Shown here piece after piece: positions 1 to 5,218 of a stretch of 8,233 nucleotides of DNA. How positions within the stretch are numbered: position 1 is the stretch's first letter; each line of letters begins with the position of its first letter. The DNA comes from an uncultured Peptococcaceae bacterium (GTDB lineage: Bacteria; Bacillota; Peptococcia; Peptococcales; Peptococcaceae), in NCBI GenBank assembly GCA_902462325.1, contig CABQBF010000118.1, positions 1-8,233 of the forward strand, given 5' to 3'. Both the position numbers and the translations under genes were made by a program. The notes under the pieces are model-generated. The model worked only from the letters and a program-made list of their open reading frames with translations, was not told the origin of the DNA and searched no databases.

Positions 1-261
1 TCCCACTGTATCGCCTAAACCGGCAGCCAGTATATCCTGCTCTAAGCTGGTGCCAGTTTCCCCCTGAAAAGGTTCCAACAAAATTTCTAATGCACTGGCC
101 GCCCGCAAATCTACCAACTCACCAACCAATGTCGTTAATCCCAATAAAAAAATATTTCCCAAATATTCTAAACCGGACGGACACCGCTGCTGACAGAACA
201 TCGTCTGCTGCTTATTCGGCCGGATTTTCTGCCGTCTGCCTGCTCTTTTATTCTGCCACAC
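1..261 (-). CDS. Unrecognised protein, N-terminal 87 codons, cut by the window edge
   Basis: An open frame runs from base 261 to base 1 with no stop. A strong GGGGAGGG site lies at 275-268. ATG codons at 267 and 264 sit only 1 and 4 nt from its GGAGG core, while GTG at 261 has the normal 7-nt spacing and is the preferred start. The first 20 residues are very basic (MWQNKRAGRRQKIRPNKQQ). They are followed by a Cys pair around residues 23-27 and a mostly hydrophobic stretch at about 33-50 (YLGNIFLLGLTTLVGELV), possibly a membrane or buried helix. An acidic, leucine-rich part follows. I do not recognise the family. It is divergent from the DUF3243 gene and shares its 5' region. Upstream on its own strand lies CATATACTA, which could be a -10 element (TATACT for sigma-A, or CATAnnnTA for sigma-K), but no convincing -35 is present. 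The gene looks real from the ribosome binding site and open frame; function unknown. Confidence 0.6.
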   Translation of the reverse strand, partial: MWQNKRAGRRQKIRPNKQQTMFCQQRCPSGLEYLGNIFLLGLTTLVGELVDLRAASALEILLEPFQGETGTSLEQDILAAGLGDTVG

Positions 262-306
262 CATCATCCCTCCCCGTTTTAGTATATGAAAAATTTTCTG
301 TTTTGC

Positions 307-336
307 GTATAACCATTTGCTTTTTCGGTTACACTA
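307..336 (+). promoter_or_regulatory. Candidate forespore (sigma-F type) promoter of the DUF3243 gene
   Basis: GTATA at 307-311 and GGTTACACTA at 327-336 are separated by 15 nt. They match the Bacillus sigma-F consensus (-35 GYWTA, -10 GGNNANANTW) at every defined position. Transcription would start near 342, giving a very short leader that just includes the AGGAGGTG site at 347-354. No good sigma-A promoter is seen here: a TACACT hexamer exists at 330-335 but lacks a -35 at the right distance. The match is to a short degenerate consensus, so chance is possible. Confidence 0.4.
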
Positions 337-360
337 CAAAACAAGCAGGAGGTGAACAGC

Positions 361-627
361 ATGTTTGGAAAAACAGCAACCAGCGAGCCAGCTCAGTTTC
401 CCAAAGAACTGGCCCGCGTCATTGAAGACGGCGAAAAACACGGCGTTACAGAAGAAATGATGGTAAAAGGTATGGTCAGCGTAGGAAATTTAATGGGACA
501 GTTTGTCAAACCCGATTCTCCAGAAGAAGCGCTTATGAAGGAAATGTGGGAAACTGCCAACGATCAGGAAAAAAACGCAGTAGCCCAAATGGTATTGAAG
601 GTTGGCCGCAAAAAGCTAGGCCGCTAA
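361..627 (+). CDS. DUF3243 domain protein (88 aa)
   Basis: This small soluble protein resembles the DUF3243 family (Bacillus YmfJ type), whose biochemical role is unknown to me. The family pattern is visible. A helical N-terminal half ends in GVTEEMMVKGMVSVGNLMGQF (about residues 28-48). The C-terminal signature is EALMKEMW at about 56-63, then NDQEKNAVAQMVLKV, closely like the E.VL.DLW....EEQ.A.A.MVVKL pattern of the family. The start chosen is ATG 361, with AGGAGGTG at 347-354; the in-frame GTG at 352 lies inside that ribosome binding site and is rejected. There is no signal peptide or membrane segment. The gene is monocistronic, followed by a hairpin terminator at 667-702 and convergent with the HD-domain gene. 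A sigma-F-like promoter lies directly upstream, which would place expression in the forespore; this is inference. Family assignment is from memory of the pattern, not a search. Confidence 0.8.
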   Translation: MFGKTATSEPAQFPKELARVIEDGEKHGVTEEMMVKGMVSVGNLMGQFVKPDSPEEALMKEMWETANDQEKNAVAQMVLKVGRKKLGR

Positions 628-666
628 TTATTTTTTGTTTTTCATTTTCTCCCCTCATTTTTATAG

Positions 667-702
667 AAAAACCGCATTGCAGAACATGTAATGCGGTTTT
701 TT
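667..702 (+). terminator. Rho-independent terminator after DUF3243
   Basis: A perfect 12-bp stem pairs 667-678 with 690-701 around an 11-nt loop. The 3' arm ends in a run of six T (697-702). The 5' arm starts with five A, so it could also act weakly on the minus strand. Confidence 0.85.
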
Positions 703-767
703 GTGGTTCTTGTATTACGCCTATTTTTATTGTTCTATTGATACTATTTGGGGATTTCTCATAGATG

Positions 768-814
768 AAAAAGGTCAGCTACACATTTCAACCAAAAACG
801 GTGTCTGACCTTTC
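768..814 (-). terminator. Rho-independent terminator after the HD-domain gene
   Basis: Read on the minus strand, AAAGGTCAG (813-805) pairs with CTGACCTTT (778-770) and the inner GTGT/ACAC pairs extend the stem across a 2-nt bulge. The loop is about 16 nt. The 3' arm runs into TTTTTC (772-767). It sits just past the stop of the HD gene at 823. Confidence 0.75.
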
Positions 815-822
815 CCATACGC

Positions 823-1482
823 TTATAAAATTTGCTGTTGATTAATCGTCAGCCGAAAATGCAGATTGAGCTTTTCAGCTGCTTTACGGCAGAGAATCAT
901 GCGATTCATAAAAATTTCAAAATAATCCATCACTGCGCAGATTTCTGTATCAATCTGCAAGTTCAGCTCAATATGGCTATCCTTTACGACTCGCAGCTCT
1001 GATTTTTTTACCGAATAGTTGACTCTGTCATGGATATCAAAGGTTGCAAAATCCTGATTGCGCACCCGACTGGAACGCACATCGGCCTTATCGGCTAAAA
1101 TCAGCGCCGCCGCAACTGGATTGACTGGAAAGGCTGAGCCTTCATCATGATTGCCGATTGCAGTAATAATCGTGGCGATATCCTCTGGATCGGCCTGCAG
1201 ATTATTTAAAATGCGAAACGCCATAATAGCGCCGCTTTGAGCGTGATCCTGCCGGTTTATGACGTTGCCAATATCGTGCAGATAACCGGCAATGCGGGCC
1301 AGCTCTGCGTCCCGCTCCGAATAGCCCAGCTTCAGCAAAATTTCATGGGCCATATTGGCCACCTTATTGACATGGGCAAAGCTATGCTCCGTATAACCCA
1401 AAGCCCGCAGCGATTCGTCGGCCCGTTCAATATAAGTACGAATCTCCGGCAATTTATAAACATCTTCAAATGTGATTTTCAT
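823..1482 (-). CDS. HD-domain metal-dependent phosphohydrolase (219 aa)
   Basis: This is a cytoplasmic protein of the HD superfamily, whose members use a His/Asp metal centre to hydrolyse phosphoesters, often of nucleotides. The visible motif series is H37 (SFAHV), H69-D70 (GYLHDIGN), H80, H112-D113 (IGNHDEG) and D131 with D134 (LADKADV). That is the H...HD...H...D order expected for a one- or two-metal site. Residues 1-30 form a helical lead-in. Residues 165-219 form a non-catalytic tail (VMDYFEIFMNRMILCRKAAE) characteristic of a clostridial subgroup, as I recall it. No partner output domain (GGDEF, REC, PAS) is fused, so its substrate cannot be named. ATG 1482 is preceded by GAAAGG at 1500-1495 with a long 12-nt gap, so the ribosome binding site is weak. 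The gene appears to be transcribed alone: it has its own terminator and a candidate promoter, although the SEDS gene upstream lies on the same strand. Confidence 0.88.
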   Translation of the reverse strand: MKITFEDVYKLPEIRTYIERADESLRALGYTEHSFAHVNKVANMAHEILLKLGYSERDAELARIAGYLHDIGNVINRQDHAQSGAIMAFRILNNLQADPEDIATIITAIGNHDEGSAFPVNPVAAALILADKADVRSSRVRNQDFATFDIHDRVNYSVKKSELRVVKDSHIELNLQIDTEICAVMDYFEIFMNRMILCRKAAEKLNLHFRLTINQQQIL

Positions 1483-1540
1483 TGTGATAACCGACCTTTC
1501 TTGTCTCCATGCTGTAATCTATCACACAGCTTCTGTTTTT

Positions 1541-1569
1541 ATAGTATACGTTTTTTTCTGCACTGGCAA
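1541..1569 (-). promoter_or_regulatory. Candidate sigma-A promoter of the HD-domain gene
   Basis: On the minus strand, TTGCCA (1569-1564) is followed after 17 nt by TACTAT (1546-1541). A better hexamer, TATACT (1548-1543), overlaps it at a 15-nt spacing. The rest of the 214-nt gap between the HD gene and the SEDS gene holds no gene; only a weak 6-bp hairpin is seen, at 1606-1632. Confidence 0.4.
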
Positions 1570-1600
1570 CCGTTTTCAGAAAGGATTTGATAAAATTTTT

Positions 1601-1632
1601 GAAAAGTCCATGTTATCATTGTTTTTATGGAC
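1601..1632 (-). terminator. Weak possible terminator after the SEDS-like gene
   Basis: On the minus strand GTCCAT (1632-1627) pairs with ATGGAC (1611-1606) across a 15-nt AT-rich loop, followed by TTTTC (1605-1601). The stem is only 6 bp, so termination would be inefficient. It lies 65 nt past the stop of the SEDS-like gene and is the only hairpin noticed in that gap. Confidence 0.25.
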
Positions 1633-1696
1633 ACACAGCATCGCAAACCTAACATGTAAAAACTCGAAAACTGTTAATGTAGTGTCATGCTCCCTG

Positions 1697-3193
1697 TTAT
1701 TTCCCATCTACTTGTCTGTCGCGCCAGGCTGCCAGCAAGTCTTCCTCCGTTGTATATTCCAAACGCAGACGCTGTACCAGTTCCTGACGCTGCGCCAACA
1801 AAACCTGTTTTGTCGACATCGGCGGCATATTTACATCCTTTTGCACTGCACCGGTTTTATAAACCGATAAAAGCAGCCCCAACAAAAACAGATTAAAAAC
1901 CATGGCCATATTTCCCTGTACAAATAATAAAGGATATGCAAATATATAAAAAGAACTCAGATTGTTGCAAAAATAAAATAATAACTCAATCATCCAAGTG
2001 CTGGTAATGGTTACTACCACAAATTTTCCCATCTGACTTTTTACCTTGCGGCAGGCAGTATAACACATCCACAGCAGACAGCCATAAGCTAATACTACCG
2101 GAATCAATATACACCAGCCCCAATGGCTGATGGCAATGGTCAGGAAATGCTCTGTCAAATTTAAAACATTATTGGGACTCTGCTCCAAAATCAAGGTTGT
2201 CACATCCTTAGAGCCTGCTCCCCAAAAGCTGGCTTCTCGCAAGGCTGTCAATACCTGCACTGGTACATAGCCAGAGCCCAGCGGATCATCGAAGGGGTTT
2301 AGAATGCTTCTAATCTGTTTGATACGATAGGGTCTGCTGATAAAAAAGAAAAGCAACAACAACGGGTAACACAAAAAGGCTGCGCCCCACCATTTGCTGC
2401 AACCAAACCATTTTTTATACAGTCCATAGCACAGCAGAATCACCCCAACACCTAACCGCAACAGTAAATCGGTCGTATGGGTGTATAACAAAAAGCTTCC
2501 CATTCCTAAAAAGAGAAAGCTATACAGAAATCCCTTCCAACCATTCCCACGCTGATGATACACAAAAACGCAAAACCATAAAGGGAAAAACAACGCCAAA
2601 TAAGAGATGTTAACCATACAAATACCAGTGAAAAAATGTCTGGAGCCATTCATATCTATTGCGTTCGTCAAAGATAAAAGCTTGTGCAGCAAAACGACAC
2701 ATCCAATAGAAGCTACAAAATAGAGTAGCGTATGCACATCATCGCTCGTTGGTATTATTTTCTTGAAATCATTACGCTTCTGCATCAATACGCTATAATC
2801 TAGCCAATAGCCTAGCGCCATTGCTGCCAGCCCTACCGGCAGCCCCCATAAATCTTGCCAAAAGTGTAGTTCTTCTCCCATGGCCAATAATAAGCCAGCT
2901 CGCAAAAGGTTGCCTATCACAATGATTGTTCCGGCAAACAGCAATACATGCCAAGCAATACAGGGCCGATACAGCTTGTCAAAGCGGCTGCCGGTGTCCA
3001 ACGGACTGCCCATCTCCTCCACTGCCAAAGCCTCCGCTTCCTCAGCAGAAGCGCCTGCCAACAAAAAAGCCTCCTTTTGATCCTCAATATGGGCTAACAA
3101 TTCTTCTTGCACCATCTCATGGGCCTTTTTCCAGCGAATTTGCTCACACACCTGTTCAAGATACGCCTGCGTCTTATTGGATAGTTGCAACAT
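1697..3193 (-). CDS. SEDS-family (FtsW/RodA/SpoVE-like) membrane protein with N-terminal HAAS/permease-prefix domain (498 aa)
   Basis: SEDS proteins polymerise peptidoglycan glycan strands from lipid II at the cell membrane. Residues 1-75 are soluble and helical (QEELLAHIEDQKEAF, then EEAEALAVEEMGSP), typical of the HAAS/DUF1700 or 'permease prefix' domain. About ten hydrophobic segments follow from residue 79 to 447. The family signature is clear: YRIKQIRSILNPFDDPLGSGYVPVQ spans 289-313 in two halves, and a last helix ends NLFLLGLLLSVYK (434-446), as in FtsW/RodA. However, the usual HTDF(I/V)F.. segment reads LTEHFLTIA (346-354), so the catalytic Asp appears to be Glu and the following Glu pair is lost. 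A cytosolic tail follows (448-498). The start ATG 3193 has GGGAGGTGGG at 3204-3195; the longer in-frame extension to 3259 overlaps padR heavily and is rejected. The gene overlaps the PadR gene by 20 nt, suggesting coupled translation. Whether it polymerises glycan is uncertain. Confidence 0.85.
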   Translation of the reverse strand: MLQLSNKTQAYLEQVCEQIRWKKAHEMVQEELLAHIEDQKEAFLLAGASAEEAEALAVEEMGSPLDTGSRFDKLYRPCIAWHVLLFAGTIIVIGNLLRAGLLLAMGEELHFWQDLWGLPVGLAAMALGYWLDYSVLMQKRNDFKKIIPTSDDVHTLLYFVASIGCVVLLHKLLSLTNAIDMNGSRHFFTGICMVNISYLALFFPLWFCVFVYHQRGNGWKGFLYSFLFLGMGSFLLYTHTTDLLLRLGVGVILLCYGLYKKWFGCSKWWGAAFLCYPLLLLFFFISRPYRIKQIRSILNPFDDPLGSGYVPVQVLTALREASFWGAGSKDVTTLILEQSPNNVLNLTEHFLTIAISHWGWCILIPVVLAYGCLLWMCYTACRKVKSQMGKFVVVTITSTWMIELLFYFCNNLSSFYIFAYPLLFVQGNMAMVFNLFLLGLLLSVYKTGAVQKDVNMPPMSTKQVLLAQRQELVQRLRLEYTTEEDLLAAWRDRQVDGK

Positions 3194-3524
3194 TCCCACC
3201 TCCCTGCAGCACTTTGTTGACTGCACCGGAAAATAACTGCCATTCTTTTTCTTTTGCAACTAACAGCTTATGTCCATCTTTGGTTAAGCTGTAATATTTA
3301 CGCTTACGGCCTGTTTCTGCAATCTGTTCATAAGACTGCACCAAACCCTGCTCTTCCATGGTATGCAACAAAGGATACAGCGTACCTGCTTTTAGTGCGA
3401 AAACGTTATTGGAACGCTCCTGTAACCGCTCAATCATCTGATAACCATATAAGTCATTCTCTTCTAATAATTTTAATAACAACATCGTATTACTGCCTGT
3501 TTGCAAACTTTTATCAACAGTCAT
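3174..3524 (-). CDS. PadR-family transcriptional repressor (116 aa)
   Basis: This is a winged-helix DNA-binding protein of the short PadR type (PadR-s2/LmrR-like length). Residues 1-80 hold the winged helix: LLLKLLEEN, then the signature LYGYQMIERLQER (25-37), the recognition region LKAGTLYPLLHTMEEQGLV (44-62), and the wing TGRKRKYYSLTKDGHK (71-86). A short C-terminal helix (87-107) would form the dimer interface. The chosen start is ATG 3524, with GGCGGTG ending 7 nt upstream (3538-3532); the in-frame TTG at 3530 is too close to that site. It is the first gene of a two-gene operon and its last codons carry the ribosome binding site of the SEDS-like gene. A consensus promoter with repeated and palindromic elements directly upstream suggests autorepression. 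The family is often paired with membrane proteins bearing a HAAS/permease-prefix domain, as here. Inducer unknown. Confidence 0.93.
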   Translation of the reverse strand: MTVDKSLQTGSNTMLLLKLLEENDLYGYQMIERLQERSNNVFALKAGTLYPLLHTMEEQGLVQSYEQIAETGRKRKYYSLTKDGHKLLVAKEKEWQLFSGAVNKVLQGGGNVATIQ

Positions 3525-3544
3525 TTTCAAACACCGCCTTTATA

Positions 3545-3594
3545 TGTAGATCATCTATATATAAAATTATATATCGACTATCTATATATGTCAA
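3545..3594 (-). promoter_or_regulatory. Consensus sigma-A promoter of the padR-SEDS operon with candidate PadR operators
   Basis: On the minus strand TTGACA (3594-3589) and TATAAT (3571-3566) are both perfect, with a 17-nt spacer. On the plus strand a 15-bp element, GATCATCTATATATA (3549-3563), recurs as GACTATCTATATATG (3576-3590), a 13/15 match 27 bp away. The first copy sits in the palindrome TAGAT-C-ATCTA (3547-3557) near the start of transcription; the second fills the promoter spacer. An inverted repeat (3557-3564 with 3567-3574) covers the -10. This is the arrangement expected for an autorepressed PadR gene; which of these elements PadR binds is inference. Confidence 0.75.
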
Positions 3595-3611
3595 TGTCTT
3601 TATAAATTATC

Positions 3612-3683
3612 AGGTACCTTTATTTTTCAGTTGACAAAATAAGTAGGTGCCTTTATAATAAAATAAAGGTACCTACTTATTTT
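3612..3683 (+). promoter_or_regulatory. Consensus sigma-A promoter inside a 48-bp dyad with three AGGTRCCT boxes
   Basis: TTGACA (3631-3636), a 17-nt spacer and TATAAT (3654-3659) form a perfect sigma-A promoter. It is enclosed by a dyad: 3636-3656 pairs with 3663-3683 at 20 of 21 positions, with a 6-nt centre. A palindromic AGGTRCCT core occurs three times: 3612-3619 (upstream of -35), 3645-3652 (in the spacer, with one G) and 3667-3674 (at the transcription start). Spacings are 33 and 22 bp, about three and two helical turns. Copies 1 and 2 read AGGTRCCTTTAT in the same direction and copy 3 is inverted. This is strong evidence for a tight repressor operator; the likely binder is the MarR or DtxR protein encoded downstream. 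Confidence 0.85.
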
Positions 3684-3699
3684 AAAAGGAGCAACAATT

Positions 3700-3987
3700 A
3701 TGACAAATGACACTCATAAAACAATCATCGCCACAAATCTTCAAACTTTACTGCCAGAAACACTCATACAATATCTCTGGACTTTAACTGACCAAGAAAC
3801 AAAAGATGTAGACGGCGCACTAGTCGAATGTACGCTCACACCGGTTAAGCAAAATGGAAAAACCATTCAGTTGATTGACTTTTTTGGTCGGCAGCATATT
3901 TTAACTGGTTTTCCACCAGTTCAATGTAATTTATATATTATTGTCTATCCCGATGGCAATCGAGAAATAATCCCATCGGCAGCGTGA
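3700..3987 (+). CDS. Small unknown protein, first gene of the MarR-DtxR operon (95 aa)
   Basis: This is a small, soluble, slightly acidic protein with no signal peptide, membrane helix or metal motif; it has two cysteines (C44 and C76). Its N-terminal part contains LPETLIQYLWTLTDQE (18-33), followed by a likely beta-rich part: VECTLTPV, KTIQLIDFFGR, NLYIIVYPDGNREII. The I..LPE..Q.YLW.L.D pattern loosely recalls DUF960 proteins of Bacillota, but I would not assign it on that alone. ATG 3700 has AAGGAG at 3686-3691 with 8-nt spacing. It is the first gene behind the operator promoter, and the MarR gene starts 13 nt after its stop with its own AGGAG, so the two are co-transcribed. Its place ahead of two regulators suggests a role tied to the same signal, perhaps as effector or modulator; that is inference. 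Clearly a real gene, function unknown. Confidence 0.85.
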   Translation: MTNDTHKTIIATNLQTLLPETLIQYLWTLTDQETKDVDGALVECTLTPVKQNGKTIQLIDFFGRQHILTGFPPVQCNLYIIVYPDGNREIIPSAA

Positions 3988-4000
3988 GAGGAGCAGAAAA

Positions 4001-4798
4001 ATGAATGAAAAAAAATTCGATTTAATTGAACAATTTATGCAAATTCACTGGCTTGTCGCCCGGTATGCCCATCAAAACCGAAGAACAAACGGTCTTTTTG
4101 CCAGTCCTTACAGCGGCCAAGGCCGTGTATTAAAGCTGTTAAAGCTTAAGCCCCAAACAACACAAAAGGAACTATCCGAAATTTTAGATATGCGTTCCCA
4201 ATCACTGGGGGAATTATTAAGCAAGTTGGAGAAAAAAGGCTATATCACCCGCACCCAATCTCAAAATGATAAACGAGTGGTAGAAGTTACGTTGACCGAG
4301 CAAGGCAGAGCCGCAGATACAACGGAAGAAAATACCGACTCCGACAATGAAATTTTCAGTTGCCTTTCTGATGAGGAACAAAGCCAATTACATGATTATT
4401 TTAGCCGTATCATCACCCATTTGGAAGAACTCTGTTCGTCAGAACAATTTGACAGAGGCTGCCAGCAAAGAGGACGAGGACGGGGCGGACAAATATCCTG
4501 CAACCATATGGAACACCCAATGCATGACCACCTACATGGTCATATCCATGAGTTGTTTCATCAATTTGAAGCAGATATTCTCGGAACATCAACCGCCAAC
4601 CGACAATACAAAAATTCGCAAGCTGCCTCTAACGAAAATCTATTTTCCATGATTGAGGAAACCGAAGCTTTTTGTGCCAACAACCAGTATGCCTTAGAAA
4701 AAATACATTGCAGAGGCTGTACCAAGCATTGTCCGCTAAGTCAACCCTATTGCGGACGGGGCGCCATGCTACAGCAAAAATTTCGGGAACTGCAGTAA
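4001..4798 (+). CDS. MarR-family regulator with His-rich and Cys-rich C-terminal extension (265 aa)
   Basis: Residues 1-145 form a MarR-type winged-helix dimer: an N-terminal dimerisation helix (6-27), TQKELSEILDMRSQSLGELLSKLEKKGYI (54-82) as helix-turn-helix, and the wing RTQSQNDKRVVEVTLTEQGR (84-103) with the typical D-KR motif. MarR proteins are usually about 140-160 residues, so about 110 are extra. This tail begins with an Arg/Gly-rich linker (CQQRGRGRGGQ, 154-164). Next comes a His cluster (H169, H172, H175, H177, H179, H181, H183, H187), then a Cys motif C237-x2-C240-x3-C244-x6-C251 near the end. These look like metal or Fe-S ligands, so the protein may sense a metal or redox state; this is inference. 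AGGAG at 3989-3993 gives 7-nt spacing to ATG 4001. It is the second gene of the operon, with the DtxR-family gene 24 nt downstream, and it probably represses the dyad promoter upstream. Confidence 0.9.
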   Translation: MNEKKFDLIEQFMQIHWLVARYAHQNRRTNGLFASPYSGQGRVLKLLKLKPQTTQKELSEILDMRSQSLGELLSKLEKKGYITRTQSQNDKRVVEVTLTEQGRAADTTEENTDSDNEIFSCLSDEEQSQLHDYFSRIITHLEELCSSEQFDRGCQQRGRGRGGQISCNHMEHPMHDHLHGHIHELFHQFEADILGTSTANRQYKNSQAASNENLFSMIEETEAFCANNQYALEKIHCRGCTKHCPLSQPYCGRGAMLQQKFRELQ

Positions 4799-4822
4799 AT
4801 CATTGATAAAGGACGAAACACC

Positions 4823-5194
4823 ATGAAACTACAAGAATCAGGCGAAGATTATCTGGAAACGATTTTACAATTACAGCACAAGCAAGGCTATGTGCGTGCC
4901 ACCGATATTGCCGAAGCCATGCAATATACCAAAGCCAGCATCAGCCGAGCAATCAAAATTCTCCGCGAAAACGGCTATATCTATCAAGACGCACATAAAA
5001 TGATTTTTCTCACCGAAAAGGGCTTGCAGAAAGCAACGCAAATTTATGAGCGGCATCAGTTTTTTACCGCTTTTTTGATAGAAATACTGCATATAGACCC
5101 GCAAATAGCTGAGCAAGATGCCTGCCGTCTGGAGCATGTGGTAAGTGATAGTACGTTTCAAGGTTTTCAACAGCTTTATGCCACCATGGCATAA
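4823..5194 (+). CDS. DtxR/MntR-family metal-dependent transcriptional repressor (123 aa)
   Basis: These repressors bind Fe(II) or Mn(II) and then shut off metal-uptake promoters. The winged helix covers residues 5-68, with YVRATDIAEAMQYTKASISRAIKILRENGYI (23-53) holding the helix-turn-helix and MIFLTEKG (60-67) the wing. The dimer and metal region follows, with YERHQFF (75-81) and DACRLEHVVS (99-108). Likely primary ligands are D9, E12, H78, C101, E104 and H105. The D9/E12/H78 part resembles MntR, while the C-x2-EH triad resembles DtxR/IdeR, so metal preference is unclear. The protein lacks the FeoA/SH3-like domain of full-length DtxR and the last helix of Bacillus MntR, but this short form is common in clostridia as I recall. 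AAAGGA (4808-4813) precedes ATG 4823 at 9 nt. It is the last gene of the operon, followed by a strong terminator. No metal transporter is visible beside it. Confidence 0.93.
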   Translation: MKLQESGEDYLETILQLQHKQGYVRATDIAEAMQYTKASISRAIKILRENGYIYQDAHKMIFLTEKGLQKATQIYERHQFFTAFLIEILHIDPQIAEQDACRLEHVVSDSTFQGFQQLYATMA

Positions 5195-5218
5195 TCACCT
5201 AGTTACTAACACTTTCCT

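Noticed and set aside
90..425. 111-codon open frame on the plus strand
   Set aside because: It runs antisense to the partial minus-strand gene and through the promoter and start of the DUF3243 gene; no ribosome binding site and low-complexity composition.
1237..1590. Plus-strand open frame antisense to the HD-domain gene
   Set aside because: The minus strand carries a clear HD motif series here; this frame has no family pattern and no ribosome binding site.
3194..3259. Longer SEDS-like protein starting at 3259
   Set aside because: It would extend 66 nt further into padR, with no ribosome binding site, while ATG 3193 has a near-perfect one.
2926..3294. Plus-strand open frame antisense to the SEDS N-terminus and the PadR end
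   Set aside because: Pro/Ser-rich translation typical of a shadow frame; the opposite strand has two recognised genes.
4347..4652. Open frame within the MarR gene in another frame
   Set aside because: Lies entirely inside the MarR coding region, with no ribosome binding site.
4871..5170. Minus-strand open frame antisense to the DtxR-family gene
   Set aside because: The plus-strand frame has all DtxR family motifs; this one has none.
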